A stretch of DNA of 42,045 nt from Firm-04 sp964463355. Lineage in GTDB: Bacteria; Bacillota; Clostridia; Oscillospirales; Ruminococcaceae. The notes beneath the pieces are model-generated. The model did not search any database. It was not told where the DNA came from and saw only the letters and a program-made list of their open reading frames with translations. Positions 1 through 9,412 of the stretch are shown here, one piece after another (position 1 is the first letter of the stretch; each line of letters begins with the position of its first letter). Both the position numbers and the translations under genes were made by a program. The DNA lies in the NCBI GenBank assembly GCA_964463355.1, contig CAYXBP010000015.1, forward strand, positions 1-42,045. The letters run 5' to 3'.

Positions 1-29
1 AAAAAATCATTGCTTTTTCTCTTTTTTGC

Positions 30-1412
30 CTATTGACATTTCACCGTAGGACTCTTTGCTCTGAAAATGTTTTCGAAAAAGGAACGGATATAGTCAGTAT
101 AATCAATAAAATCGTATACGCCCTCTTTTTTCGCCTTCAGAAAGAGCTTGATCAGAAGCAGGTAATAGTGAAGATAGAATCGCCTCACGCTCATTTTTTC
201 AGGCTTTACCGTCAGGTGGAGGTAGTCCCAATGGGATGGATTGGTAGTGATAAGACGCTCCTCATGCAGCAGATAATCCGCTGTTCCCATTTCAGGCGTA
301 TATATTGAAACCGCTGTATTCCTCAGATCATGCTCTGATATCCAGCGGTATAGCCTTCTAAAATCTTTGGGTGTAAAATCGCATCCGATGATGAACATTC
401 CCATAAGGTGGATGCCGATTTTCTTGCATATGGCAATGCTTTTGAGGTTATGATCGATATCATTCATTTTATGGTAGGAGCGCAGTGCAGTATCTTCAAT
501 GGATTCCAGCCCTGCAAGCACATAATAAAGCCCGATATCTTTCAGTTCCTGCATCAGTGCTTCGTTTTCGGCGATGAAATCGGTACGACCATACACGATG
601 TATTTCTTTTTGATTTGTTTTTCACGCACAAGCTTTACAAACAGCGTCAGGCGGTCTTTATCGTACAAAAAATCATCATCGCAGATATAGATATTGTCAG
701 ATTGCACATGGGCAATTTCCTCCACCACATCAGCGATATCACGGCAAACATATTGCCCGCAGTTCATCTGATTTCTGTGGCAAAAGCTGCATCGGTACGG
801 GCAGCAGTAGGCAGTTCGTACCCAAGCGGCATGTGGTAATTCCAGATACTGGTAATTTTCCGTATGGCTGTCAAAATACGTTCTGTCAGGCAGCGGCAGA
901 CGCTTGATATCAAAGGGCATCGCCTGCTGATGAACCCAGCCGTTTTCGGTTTTGTAACATATGCCATTGATGCTTTGCAGCGTCACCGCAGCTGTGTTGA
1001 ATGCGTAATGGAGCATACTGAGAACGTTAAAGATATCGAAAGAGGTCAAAATGAAATCCACATTCTCTTTTTGCATACGCCGATACGAAAGCTGAGCGTG
1101 CAGCCCACCGATGATGGTAACGGTTTGCTGGCGGCGAATTTTGGCATCGCGGCAATACTCGAGCATAAAGTTTTCCTGTCGAGTTCTTCCGCACACATAC
1201 ACTGCATCGGGCTGATACTTTACAAGTGCATCTTGAAAATTCATTTTTTCCACTTGCCCATCCCACATATAGACGGTATAGCCCTGTGCTTTCAGCAACG
1301 CAGAGATGTATTCCAGCTCCAGGCATTCGTTTTCGATAATGCCCTTAAAATTATACTTTGTCCGTGAGATTTCAGGATGCACCAACAATATCGTTTTATC
1401 AGCGTTATTCAT
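30..1412 (-). CDS. B12-binding-type radical SAM protein
   Basis: 460 aa. The N-terminal ~140 residues resemble the cobalamin-binding fold of B12-dependent radical SAM enzymes (GGLHAQ at 102-107, LPLPDR near 172). A radical SAM core follows, with the 4Fe-4S motif C204-x3-C208-x2-C211. Such enzymes cleave S-adenosylmethionine to a 5'-deoxyadenosyl radical and often methylate or rearrange unactivated carbons. The substrate cannot be told from sequence. The start codon lies inside the last codons of the upstream ligase gene (8-bp overlap), with a GGAG 10 nt before it, so the two are probably translationally coupled. This is the last gene of a set with the ligase and a PlsC-like acyltransferase, so I infer an acyl or lipid substrate. 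No signal peptide is seen. Family call firm, function open. Confidence 0.85.
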   Translation of the reverse strand: MNNADKTILLVHPEISRTKYNFKGIIENECLELEYISALLKAQGYTVYMWDGQVEKMNFQDALVKYQPDAVYVCGRTRQENFMLEYCRDAKIRRQQTVTIIGGLHAQLSYRRMQKENVDFILTSFDIFNVLSMLHYAFNTAAVTLQSINGICYKTENGWVHQQAMPFDIKRLPLPDRTYFDSHTENYQYLELPHAAWVRTAYCCPYRCSFCHRNQMNCGQYVCRDIADVVEEIAHVQSDNIYICDDDFLYDKDRLTLFVKLVREKQIKKKYIVYGRTDFIAENEALMQELKDIGLYYVLAGLESIEDTALRSYHKMNDIDHNLKSIAICKKIGIHLMGMFIIGCDFTPKDFRRLYRWISEHDLRNTAVSIYTPEMGTADYLLHEERLITTNPSHWDYLHLTVKPEKMSVRRFYLHYYLLLIKLFLKAKKEGVYDFIDYTDYIRSFFENIFRAKSPTVKCQ

Positions 1413-3105
1413 TGTTTGCTTTCTCCATTAGTTTTGTAAAAGCGACTTTTCCCACGAGCGTTTTGGGCAGTTCATCCAAGAACTCGTATTCATATATCCA
1501 CGAATATCTTGCAAGTTTTTCTTCACAATGCTTTTGAATAGACAAGCGAACCGCATCACTTTTGGCTACTTTGCGGTTTAGCACGATGCATGCTTTTACC
1601 GCTTCGCCTTTATATGGATGTGGAATGCCTACCACACAGGATATTAGCACATCGGGGTGTGCGTTAATGACGTTTTCAATATACACTGGATTGAGATTAT
1701 AGCCTGAAGATACAATTATACGCTTCAGCCGCTGCTTGAAGTAAACGAATCCATCGGCATCCACGCAACCGGCATCTCCCGTATACAGCCACACTCGTCC
1801 ATCGCTGTGCTTTACGAGTGTTTTCTGGTTTTCCGCATCGTTATTGATGTAGCCCTTCATGACGCTTGGCCCGCTTATGAGGATTTCTCCGACCTCGCCG
1901 CAGGGAAGTTCTTCCTTCGTGCCGGGCTTTACAATTTTGTAGTAGGTATCAGGATACGGTACGCCAATGCTGCCTTCTTTGTAAGTATGTTCTGGGGTAA
2001 GGCAGCTGCCTGTTACACATTCTGTCAAACCGTAACCCTCTCGAACCTGTATTTGCGCACCATGCATCTTAAGAAACTGATCCATTCGTTTTTTCAGCTG
2101 CACCGTCAGGGTATCCCCGCCAGAGATAACACATTTCAGGAAGGAAAGGTCGGTCTTCTCAAGATGCTTGTTCTGAAGCATCGCCTCAAATAGAGTTGGA
2201 ACACCGGCGATGATATTTGGCTTGTACTTTTTCAGCAGGCGATCAAATGTTTTTGCGTGAAATCGCGGCAAAAGAATCGATTCACCACCGAAATACTGAA
2301 CGGTATGGATGCAGATTCCAAGTCCAAATCCATGAAATATCGGCATGATGGCAAGTACGGTATCCTTTTCCGTCAGGCAGCCGCAGGCATCAAAGCTTTG
2401 CATGGCAAGCGCATTGAAATTCAGGTTTGTCAGTTCGATTCCTTTTGGGTAGCCACTTGTGCCACCGCTGTAAAGGATTGCCGCAGTATCCGTACCGTGC
2501 AGGGACAGAGTGCTATTTTCGCTGTTGGATTTGCCCAATGCGAGGAATCTTTTCCAGGGAAGCGTAATACTGCTTTGCGGAGCGGAAATCTTTCTGCCTT
2601 GCGTAATCTGGTAGCCATTTTTCAGATGCAGGGGCATTGAATCCTTGACGGACACGATGACGCATTTTTTCAGGGCGGTTTCTTCCGCAACACCAAGGAG
2701 CTTACATAACGAAAAATCAGCGGCAACACAGAATTTGCTTTGCGAAATATTCAGGTAATACTTGATCTCATCTGCCGAAGAAAGCGGATGAATCATATTT
2801 ACAACTGCCCCGATGCGATTCAACGCGTAAAAGCTGATGACGGCTTCGGGTGTATTCGGCATACAGATACTGACGCGTTCCTGATACTGCACGCCTATTT
2901 TTTGGAATGCGTCTGCACATTGCCGAATCAGTTTGTCCATCTCAGCGTATGAAAATCGCTTACCAAAGTAGTTACAGCTGATATACGCAGGGTGCCGCTT
3001 TGCGGTCGATTCAAACATTGCATATACGGATACATCAGGATATGCGAGATGTTTCTGCGGTGCTGTTTTGAAGGAACCGCCGCTGCTGCTTATCTGACTG
3101 CTCAT
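1405..3105 (-). CDS. AMP-forming acyl-CoA synthetase / acyl-AMP ligase
   Basis: 566 aa from the chosen start. It is an ANL-superfamily enzyme that activates a carboxylic acid (probably a fatty acid) with ATP to an acyl-adenylate and usually transfers it to CoA. Motifs seen: ATP-binding loop LYSGGTSGYPKG (211-222), YGLTE (358-362), YTGD (441-444), and the C-terminal PKTLVGKV region holding the catalytic lysine. A reading frame opens further upstream at 3207, but the ATG at 3105 has GGAAACGAG in front of it and lies 4 bp after the acyltransferase stop, so the upstream extension is rejected. It overlaps the downstream radical SAM gene. Chain-length preference and whether the acceptor is CoA or a carrier protein cannot be read from the sequence. 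Confidence 0.88.
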   Translation of the reverse strand: MSSQISSSGGSFKTAPQKHLAYPDVSVYAMFESTAKRHPAYISCNYFGKRFSYAEMDKLIRQCADAFQKIGVQYQERVSICMPNTPEAVISFYALNRIGAVVNMIHPLSSADEIKYYLNISQSKFCVAADFSLCKLLGVAEETALKKCVIVSVKDSMPLHLKNGYQITQGRKISAPQSSITLPWKRFLALGKSNSENSTLSLHGTDTAAILYSGGTSGYPKGIELTNLNFNALAMQSFDACGCLTEKDTVLAIMPIFHGFGLGICIHTVQYFGGESILLPRFHAKTFDRLLKKYKPNIIAGVPTLFEAMLQNKHLEKTDLSFLKCVISGGDTLTVQLKKRMDQFLKMHGAQIQVREGYGLTECVTGSCLTPEHTYKEGSIGVPYPDTYYKIVKPGTKEELPCGEVGEILISGPSVMKGYINNDAENQKTLVKHSDGRVWLYTGDAGCVDADGFVYFKQRLKRIIVSSGYNLNPVYIENVINAHPDVLISCVVGIPHPYKGEAVKACIVLNRKVAKSDAVRLSIQKHCEEKLARYSWIYEYEFLDELPKTLVGKVAFTKLMEKANNE

Positions 3106-3109
3106 ACAA

Positions 3110-3682
3110 TCACTCGTTTCCGTTTTCCAGAAGACTTTTGACTTTATCAAACAGCATGACATTTGCTTGTTCGACATCGTATGCACGCAGATCAAGGGGC
3201 GCACCAAACGTGATCTTCAAATTTTTGCTTCTGAACGTATAGTCACCAGTGATCGCATAGGGTACGATCACTGAATCGGTTTGTTTTGCCATCACGACAG
3301 CACCAAACTTAAATGGCAGCAGGAGTTCTTGGGTGTAATTTCGCTTTGCTTCGGGAGAAACATTGACCAATTTCCCCTCACGGAGACAGTGTATGGCGGC
3401 ATTGAGAGCCGCTTTGTTTTTTGGGGCGTTCAAATCAACGGGAATGGTTCCGACTGCCTTAAAGAAACCGCCGAACAGTCCTTCATGCAGTTCTTTTTTG
3501 GCAAGGGTATGCACCACGCGCCTGGTACAGATATCCACAAGAATGGGGTCGAGCGCGTGCTTATGGTTTCCAGCGATCACAGCCGAACCATTTTTCGGGA
3601 TATACTCGTTGTGTTCTACAGAGGGGTTAAAATACAGTCGAAAAACGGCTGTAAAAACCGGTCTTAGGATTTTGTACAACAT
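3110..3682 (-). CDS. PlsC-like 1-acyl-glycerol-3-phosphate acyltransferase
   Basis: 190 aa from the chosen start. Lysophosphatidic-acid acyltransferase family: HX4D catalytic motif H40-KHAL-D45, a VGTIPVDL block at 77-84, and SPEAKRN at 109-115 in place of the usual PEGTRS block, so substrate contacts may differ from classical PlsC. Members move an acyl group onto a lysophospholipid or another hydroxyl at the inner membrane face. The ATG at 3682 is preceded by AAAGGCG with very short spacing; the longer frame up to 3841 would cover promoter-like sequence and an inverted repeat, so it was not used. First gene of the acyltransferase-ligase-radical SAM set. Length is a little short for PlsC (usually 200-240). 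Confidence 0.85.
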   Translation of the reverse strand: MLYKILRPVFTAVFRLYFNPSVEHNEYIPKNGSAVIAGNHKHALDPILVDICTRRVVHTLAKKELHEGLFGGFFKAVGTIPVDLNAPKNKAALNAAIHCLREGKLVNVSPEAKRNYTQELLLPFKFGAVVMAKQTDSVIVPYAITGDYTFRSKNLKITFGAPLDLRAYDVEQANVMLFDKVKSLLENGNE

Positions 3683-3794
3683 TTCGCCTTTCAAGAAGCA
3701 GCTTCTCCTACATCCAGTTGTGTTGTTCGATGAGCGGGTATAGCAAATGCGTTTCATCCAAATTGCATACTGAACATCGCTCGTATTATGGCAG

Positions 3795-3840
3795 TGATTC
3801 GCATCATTGATGGCGGCGGGGTATATTCGGATGCGAATCA
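3795..3840. repeat. Perfect 11-bp inverted repeat before the acyltransferase set
   Basis: Arms TGATTCGCATC (3795-3805) and GATGCGAATCA (3830-3840) are exact reverse complements separated by 24 bases. The right arm lies between the -35 and -10 of a possible minus-strand promoter (3820-3849). This placement suits a repressor operator; a leader hairpin is the alternative. Confidence 0.6.
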
Positions 3841-3849
3841 TGTAAGCAA
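3820..3849 (-). promoter_or_regulatory. Possible promoter of acyltransferase set
   Basis: Read on the minus strand: TTGCTT (3849-3844), 18 bases, TATACC (3825-3820). Both boxes are imperfect, but the site lies just after the lysS terminator and about 140 bp before the first gene of the set. Confidence 0.4.
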
Positions 3850-3891
3850 AACATATGTGATTTGCCCACTGCGTGGCACAATGGGCAAATC
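3850..3891 (-). terminator. lysS: Terminator after lysS
   Basis: A 13-bp stem (3859-3871 with 3879-3891, 7-nt loop) lies 22 bases past the lysS stop. Its one irregular pair is G-U on the minus strand but C-A on the plus strand, which points to minus-strand use. The tail after the stem is only moderately T-rich. Confidence 0.65.
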
Positions 3892-3912
3892 GGTTGATTG
3901 TTTTGTTGCATT

Positions 3913-5490
3913 TTATTTATCAATGCTTTTCATTGTGGGAAACAGCAGCACATCACGGATGGACTGGCTGTTTGTGAGTAACATAACCAAACGGTCAATG
4001 CCGTAGCCAATACCGCCCGTAGGGGGCATACCGATTTCCAGCGCATTCATAAAGTCCTCATCAATGTGATTTGCTTCCTCATCGCCCTGCTTGATCAGTG
4101 CTTCCTGCGCCTCAAAACGCTTGCGCTGATCAATGGGGTCATTCAACTCGGAGTAAGCGTTGCACATTTCGCGCCCAGTGATGAACAACTCGAAGCGTTC
4201 TACATAATCGGGCATATCGGGCTTGCGCTTGGTCAGCGGTGAAATTTCCACGGGGTGATCCATGACAAAGGTAGGCTGAATCAAATGTTCCTCCACATAC
4301 TCTTCAAAGAACAGGTTGAGGATATCGCCCTTCTCGTGGCGTGCTTCGTAGTGGATTCCGCGCTCATCTGCGAGCTTTTTGGCAGCTGCCGTATCGGGTA
4401 TTTCGTTGAAATCCACGTCCGCGTACTGCTTCACAGCGTCAACCATCGTGATACGCGCGAACGGTTTGCCCAGATCAACCATCACATCGCCGTATGGGAC
4501 GCAAGTGGTGCCGCAAACGGTCTGCGCGACATGGCGGAACATATTCTCGGTGAGATCCATCATGCCGTGGTAATCGGTGTATGCCTGATACAACTCCATA
4601 AGCGTAAACTCCGGGTTGTGTCTGGTATCAACACCTTCATTACGGAACACCCTGCCGATTTCATAGACCTTTTCCAAACCGCCAACGATCAGTCGCTTGA
4701 GGTATAACTCCAGAGAAATACGAAGCTTCACATCCTCGTTGAGTGCGTTGTAGTGGGTTTCAAAGGGTCTTGCTGCTGCGCCACCTGCGTTGGAAACGAG
4801 CATGGGCGTTTCAACCTCCAAGAAGCCCTGCGCATCGAGGAAACTACGAATGGTAGCCAGAATTTTACTGCGGCTAATAAAGGTGTTGCGCACGTCCTCG
4901 TTCATGATGAGGTCAAGATAACGCTGACGGTAGCGCGCATCACGGTCGGTTAGACCATGGAATTTTTCAGGCAGAGGCTTTAGGGACTTGGAAAGTAGGG
5001 TCACATCGGTGGCATGAATGGAAAGCTCACCGGTGCGCGTGCGGAACAAGCGACCTGTAACGCCGATGATATCGCCGAGATCCCACTTGCGGAAGTGCGC
5101 GAAGTTTTCCTCACCGATATCGTTCATGCGGACATAGACCTGTATTCTGCCCTCGCGGTCACGCAGATCAAGAAAGTTTGCCTTACCCATTTTACGCCAA
5201 CTCATAATTCTGCCAGCGAGGGTAACTGTAAACTGCTGCTGCAATGCTTCCAAGGCGATTTTTCTTGCTTCATTTTCGGCATCCTCGCCGTACTGTGCAT
5301 TGAGTGCGGCTTCTGCCTCTTCAAATTTTGCACGCGCACCTGCGGTGGAGTCTGTTACATCAAAGCGTGTGATTTGAAACGGGTCACGACCATCCTGCTG
5401 CATCTCGCAGAGCTTTTCCAGACGAATTCTGCGAAACTCGGAAGGGTCAATACCCTGTTGTTCATTCTGATTTTGCAACGGCTGTTCCAT
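3913..5490 (-). CDS. lysS: Lysyl-tRNA synthetase, class II
   Basis: 525 aa, somewhat longer than many bacterial LysS (about 490-505) because of extra N-terminal residues. It charges tRNA-Lys with lysine using ATP in the cytoplasm. An N-terminal OB-fold anticodon-binding domain (about 75-185) is followed by the class II catalytic core with motif 2 (FRNEGVDTRHNPEFT) and motif 3 (GIGYGIDRLVMLL) near the C-terminus. The ATG at 5490 has GAAAGGAG 13 nt upstream, a slightly long spacing. It lies 35 bp after greA, a common pairing in Firmicutes, and is the last gene of carB-greA-lysS before a terminator. Confidence 0.97.
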   Translation of the reverse strand: MEQPLQNQNEQQGIDPSEFRRIRLEKLCEMQQDGRDPFQITRFDVTDSTAGARAKFEEAEAALNAQYGEDAENEARKIALEALQQQFTVTLAGRIMSWRKMGKANFLDLRDREGRIQVYVRMNDIGEENFAHFRKWDLGDIIGVTGRLFRTRTGELSIHATDVTLLSKSLKPLPEKFHGLTDRDARYRQRYLDLIMNEDVRNTFISRSKILATIRSFLDAQGFLEVETPMLVSNAGGAAARPFETHYNALNEDVKLRISLELYLKRLIVGGLEKVYEIGRVFRNEGVDTRHNPEFTLMELYQAYTDYHGMMDLTENMFRHVAQTVCGTTCVPYGDVMVDLGKPFARITMVDAVKQYADVDFNEIPDTAAAKKLADERGIHYEARHEKGDILNLFFEEYVEEHLIQPTFVMDHPVEISPLTKRKPDMPDYVERFELFITGREMCNAYSELNDPIDQRKRFEAQEALIKQGDEEANHIDEDFMNALEIGMPPTGGIGYGIDRLVMLLTNSQSIRDVLLFPTMKSIDK

Positions 5491-5525
5491 AACAGGGGGG
5501 ATTCTCCTTTCATGGTAAGGCGTAA

Positions 5526-6023
5526 TCAGCTGATTTCGCCCTCTGAAATTTCCAAAACGGTAAAGGTCAGCATTCCTGCGGGGGCTTCGACCATAAATCG
5601 GTCACCGACGCGTTTTTTCATGGCTGCTTTGCCAATGGGCGATTCATCGGAGATTTTCCCCAAAGCGTAGTCAGATTCCGAACGGCTGACGATTTTCAGA
5701 CGCTCGATTTTTTCGGGTGCATTGCCGAATGCCTCGCGCTTCAGGGTAACGATCGAGCCGTTACCGACCTCATCGACCGAAACACTCTGGATAATCTGTG
5801 CATGCGCGAGGGTGTACTCCAATTCAGCAATTTCTGTTTCCAAACGAGCCTGTTCGTTTCTTGCCTCGTCGTACTCAGTGTTTTCGGAAAGGTCACCGTA
5901 GCTTCTGGCTTCTGCCAATTGATCTGCGATCTCCTGACGGCGTGTTCCGACCAGATAAGCCAATTCTTTTTGCAGCGCTTCGTAATGCGCTTGCGACATT
6001 TGCTCCATATGCTCATGCGCCAT
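5526..6023 (-). CDS. greA: Transcription elongation factor GreA
   Basis: 165 aa, usual GreA length. It enters the RNA polymerase secondary channel and stimulates cleavage of backtracked transcripts. The N-terminal coiled coil (about 5-80) carries the conserved tip DLSENTEYDEA with acidic residues D44 and E47, matching the catalytic pair of the family. A C-terminal FKBP-like domain follows. The start has GGAGG 9 nt upstream. It lies 36 bp after carB and 35 bp before lysS on the same strand. Confidence 0.97.
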   Translation of the reverse strand: MAHEHMEQMSQAHYEALQKELAYLVGTRRQEIADQLAEARSYGDLSENTEYDEARNEQARLETEIAELEYTLAHAQIIQSVSVDEVGNGSIVTLKREAFGNAPEKIERLKIVSRSESDYALGKISDESPIGKAAMKKRVGDRFMVEAPAGMLTFTVLEISEGEIS

Positions 6024-6059
6024 GGGAAAAATCCTCCGTTTCGCGTAATGTATGTGAAA

Positions 6060-9000
6060 TCAATCGGTGATTTCGCGGTGGAATGCCTGCAAGGACTTCA
6101 CGCTGAGCGCGGATGACTGGGAACGAATGGCACGAATGCCCTCTGCGCTTGCCTTTGCGGCAGCCATTGTGGTAATGTAGGGAATACGATATTTAATGGC
6201 AGCCTTACGGATATAGCTGTCGTCGTGGATGCTGTTCATGCCAGCAGGGGTGTTGATGATCAGATCCAATTTGCCGTTGGTCATGGCATCCGTGATGTTG
6301 GGGCGACCTTCATACAGCTTGTTAATTTTCTCAGCGGGAATGCCGTTTTCACTGAGCATTGCATAGGTATTGCCAGTTGCAACGATTTGGAAGCCCAGCT
6401 CGTAGAACTGTCTTGCGATATCGACCAGCTCGCCCTTATCTCTGTCGCAAACAGAAAGCAGCACAGTGCCGCCCACGGGAAGACGGGTCTGGGTGGCCTC
6501 CTGCGCCTTATAGTAGGCTTCGCCAAAATCGGCAGAAAGACCAAGCACTTCGCCAGTGGAACGCATTTCCGGGCCAAGAACGGGGTCAACCTCTTGGAAC
6601 ATATTGAAGGGGAACACAGCCTCTTTGACACCGTGGTGGGGGATTTTGCGATCGTGCAGTGCAGGCACTGGGGAGGGCTTCCCGGTCAAGTGGGAGGTCA
6701 TGATTTCGGTAGCAATTCGCACCATATTAATGCCGCAAACTTTGGATACCAGTGGCACGGTACGGGATGCGCGCGGGTTTGCCTCCAGCACAAACACCAC
6801 ATCGTCCTCAATGGCGTACTGCATATTCATCAGACCGCAAACGCCCATTTCAACGGCGATTTTGCGGGTGTACTCTTTAATGGTACTGACCTGCTTTTCG
6901 GTCAGGTTCAGGGAAGGCAGTATGCAAGCGGAGTCACCAGAGTGGACGCCCGCCAGCTCGATATGCTCCATGACGGCTGGCACAAAGCAGTTGGTGCCAT
7001 CGGAAATGGCATCTGCCTCACACTCAGTGGCATGCCCGAGGAAACGGTCGATCAGGATAGGTCTGTCGGGGGTAACACCAACAGCGGCAGCCATATACAC
7101 GCGCATCATTTCGTCGTTGTGTACAATCTCCATTCCTCTGCCGCCCAGCACATAGGAGGGGCGCACCATAACGGGGTAACCGATACGGTTTGCGATATCC
7201 AGTGCGTCATCAATGGTAACCGCCATGCCAGATTCCGGCATCGGGATGCCCAAACGCTCCATCATCGCGCGGAAGTGGTCACGATCTTCAGCAAGGTCGA
7301 TTGTTTCAGGGGAAGTACCCAGAATGGTCACGCCGTTCTTTTTGAGGTCGGCAGCGAGATTCAGCGGTGTTTGACCGCCAAACTGTGCGATTACGCCTAC
7401 GGGCTTTTCTTTTTCATAAATCGCCAGCACATCTTCCATGGTCAGCGGTTCAAAGTACAGCTTATCGGAGGTATCGTAATCAGTAGAAACGGTTTCGGGG
7501 TTGCAGTTGACGATAATCGTTTCAAAGCCCATCTCTTTCAGAGCAAGTGCCGCATGCACACAGCAATAATCAAACTCAATGCCCTGACCGATACGGTTGG
7601 GACCGCCGCCCAAAATCATGATCTTGGGGCGATCGTTATTGCAGGGGCTTTCATCCTTGGCGATATGGTAGGAGGAGTAATAGTAAGCGGCATCTTTGGT
7701 GCTGCTGACATGAATGCCCTCCCACGCTTCGCGAATTCCTGCATCATAGCGAGCCTGACGGATATCCTGCTCAGGCACTTCCAAAATCTGGCTGAGGTAA
7801 CGGTCAGAGAAGCCATCCAGCTTTGCCTGACGCAGGGAAGTGGCACTGGGCACTCTACCCTTAAAGCGCAGCAGATCTTCTTCTTCCTCCACCAGTTCCA
7901 GCATTTGCTCCAAGAACCAGTGCTTGATTTTGGTCAGCTTGTAAAGTTCTTCAACGGTTGCGCCCTTGCGCAGAGCTTCATACATGATAAACTGGCGGTT
8001 GCTGGTGGGATACACCAGTTGTGCCAACAGTTCGTCTTTTGTCATATCATGATACTTGCCAACAAAGCCAAGACCATAGCGACCAGTTTCCAAACTGCGA
8101 ATTGCTTTCTGGAATGCTTCTTTATAGGTTTTGCCGATGCTCATGACCTCGCCGACGGCACGCATCTGCGTACCCAGCTTATCCTCTGCACCCTTGAACT
8201 TTTCAAATGCCCAGCGTGCAAACTTAATGACAACATAATCGCCGCTAGGAACATATTTATCCAAGGTGCCATACTTGCCACATTCAATCTCATCCAGAGT
8301 GAGTCCCGTTGCGAGCATCGCGGAAATCAGCGCGATAGGGAAGCCGGTTGCCTTGGAAGCCAACGCGGAGGAACGGGAAGTGCGGGGGTTAATCTCAATG
8401 ACGACTACGCGATCGGTCACGGGATCATGTGCAAACTGACAGTTGCAGCCGCCGATAACCTCGATGGTTTCAACGATACGGTATGCCTGCTCCTGCAAAC
8501 GCTTCTGCAACTCCTCGGAGATGGTGAGCATAGGGGCAGAGCAGAACGAGTCACCAGTATGTACGCCCAACGGGTCGATATTTTCGATGAAGCACACAGT
8601 GATCATGTTGTTCTTTGCATCACGAACGACCTCAAGCTCCAGCTCTTCCCAGCCGGTAATGCATTCCTCGACCAGCACCTGACCCACAAGGCTTGCTTGC
8701 AAGCCTCTCGCGCAGACAACCTTCAGCTCCTCGACATTGTATACCATGCCGCCACCTGCACCGCCCATAGTATATGCGGGGCGCAGTACCACGGGGTAAC
8801 CCAACTCGTCAGCGATGGCAAGTGCTTCCTCAACGGTATAAGCCACTTGGCTTTTTGCCATTTCCACGCCGATGGATTCCATGGTTTTCTTAAATTCGAT
8901 ACGATCCTCGCCGCGCTCGATGGCATCCACCTGCACGCCGATGACCTCAACATTGTACTCTTTCAGTACGCCTGCCTGCTCCAGCTCGGAACAGAGATTC

Positions 9001-9287
9001 AGACCCGACTGACCGCCCAGATTTGGTAGCAGTGCATCGGGACGCTCCTGCTTGATGATCTGGGTCAGACGCTCGCAGTTCAGCGGCTCAATGTAAGTGA
9101 CATCTGCCACATCGGGGTCTGTCATGATGGTTGCGGGGTTCGAGTTCACCAGTACGATTTCATATCCCAGATTACGCAGTGCTTTACAGGCTTGCGTACC
9201 GGAATAGTCGAATTCGCACGCTTGTCCGATAATGATCGGACCAGAACCGATGATCATGATTTTGTGAATATCATTTCTTTTTGGCAT
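6060..9287 (-). CDS. carB: Carbamoyl-phosphate synthase large subunit
   Basis: 1075 aa, the normal CarB length. It makes carbamoyl phosphate from bicarbonate, ammonia (delivered by CarA from glutamine) and two ATP, feeding pyrimidine and arginine synthesis. Two tandem ATP-grasp halves are visible, each starting with a glycine-rich stretch (IMIIGSGPIIIGQACEFDYS and IMILGGGPNRIGQGIEFDYC), with an oligomerisation region between and a C-terminal methylglyoxal-synthase-like allosteric domain (about 936-1075). The start has GAGGTG 8 nt upstream and a consensus promoter. carA is not adjacent: the upstream neighbour is hemZ, so the small subunit must be encoded elsewhere. Confidence 0.98.
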   Translation of the reverse strand: MPKRNDIHKIMIIGSGPIIIGQACEFDYSGTQACKALRNLGYEIVLVNSNPATIMTDPDVADVTYIEPLNCERLTQIIKQERPDALLPNLGGQSGLNLCSELEQAGVLKEYNVEVIGVQVDAIERGEDRIEFKKTMESIGVEMAKSQVAYTVEEALAIADELGYPVVLRPAYTMGGAGGGMVYNVEELKVVCARGLQASLVGQVLVEECITGWEELELEVVRDAKNNMITVCFIENIDPLGVHTGDSFCSAPMLTISEELQKRLQEQAYRIVETIEVIGGCNCQFAHDPVTDRVVVIEINPRTSRSSALASKATGFPIALISAMLATGLTLDEIECGKYGTLDKYVPSGDYVVIKFARWAFEKFKGAEDKLGTQMRAVGEVMSIGKTYKEAFQKAIRSLETGRYGLGFVGKYHDMTKDELLAQLVYPTSNRQFIMYEALRKGATVEELYKLTKIKHWFLEQMLELVEEEEDLLRFKGRVPSATSLRQAKLDGFSDRYLSQILEVPEQDIRQARYDAGIREAWEGIHVSSTKDAAYYYSSYHIAKDESPCNNDRPKIMILGGGPNRIGQGIEFDYCCVHAALALKEMGFETIIVNCNPETVSTDYDTSDKLYFEPLTMEDVLAIYEKEKPVGVIAQFGGQTPLNLAADLKKNGVTILGTSPETIDLAEDRDHFRAMMERLGIPMPESGMAVTIDDALDIANRIGYPVMVRPSYVLGGRGMEIVHNDEMMRVYMAAAVGVTPDRPILIDRFLGHATECEADAISDGTNCFVPAVMEHIELAGVHSGDSACILPSLNLTEKQVSTIKEYTRKIAVEMGVCGLMNMQYAIEDDVVFVLEANPRASRTVPLVSKVCGINMVRIATEIMTSHLTGKPSPVPALHDRKIPHHGVKEAVFPFNMFQEVDPVLGPEMRSTGEVLGLSADFGEAYYKAQEATQTRLPVGGTVLLSVCDRDKGELVDIARQFYELGFQIVATGNTYAMLSENGIPAEKINKLYEGRPNITDAMTNGKLDLIINTPAGMNSIHDDSYIRKAAIKYRIPYITTMAAAKASAEGIRAIRSQSSALSVKSLQAFHREITD

Positions 9288-9315
9288 AGCGCAAACACCT
9301 CACTTCTAAACATAT

Positions 9316-9345
9316 ATTATAGCACAAACCGCACGCACATTGCAA
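9316..9345 (-). promoter_or_regulatory. carB: Promoter of carB-greA-lysS
   Basis: Minus strand: TTGCAA (9345-9340), 18 bases, TATAAT (9321-9316) with an extended TGC just before the -10. It lies about 30 bp before the carB start. No PyrR- or ArgR-type structure was recognised in the short leader. Confidence 0.8.
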
Positions 9346-9412
9346 GCGATTTCCACATTTTTTTGAAAATTGGCTATTCGCATAAATCCACGCATGATTT
9401 ACGTACGATTTT

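Noticed and set aside
3683..3841. N-terminal extension of the acyltransferase frame
   Set aside because: It would cover the inverted repeat and promoter-like sequence and has no similarity to the family; ATG 3682 has its own binding site.
6225..9029. 934-codon open frame on the plus strand opposite carB
   Set aside because: It is the mirror of the carB codon pattern, has no binding site or recognisable domain, and carB itself is certain.
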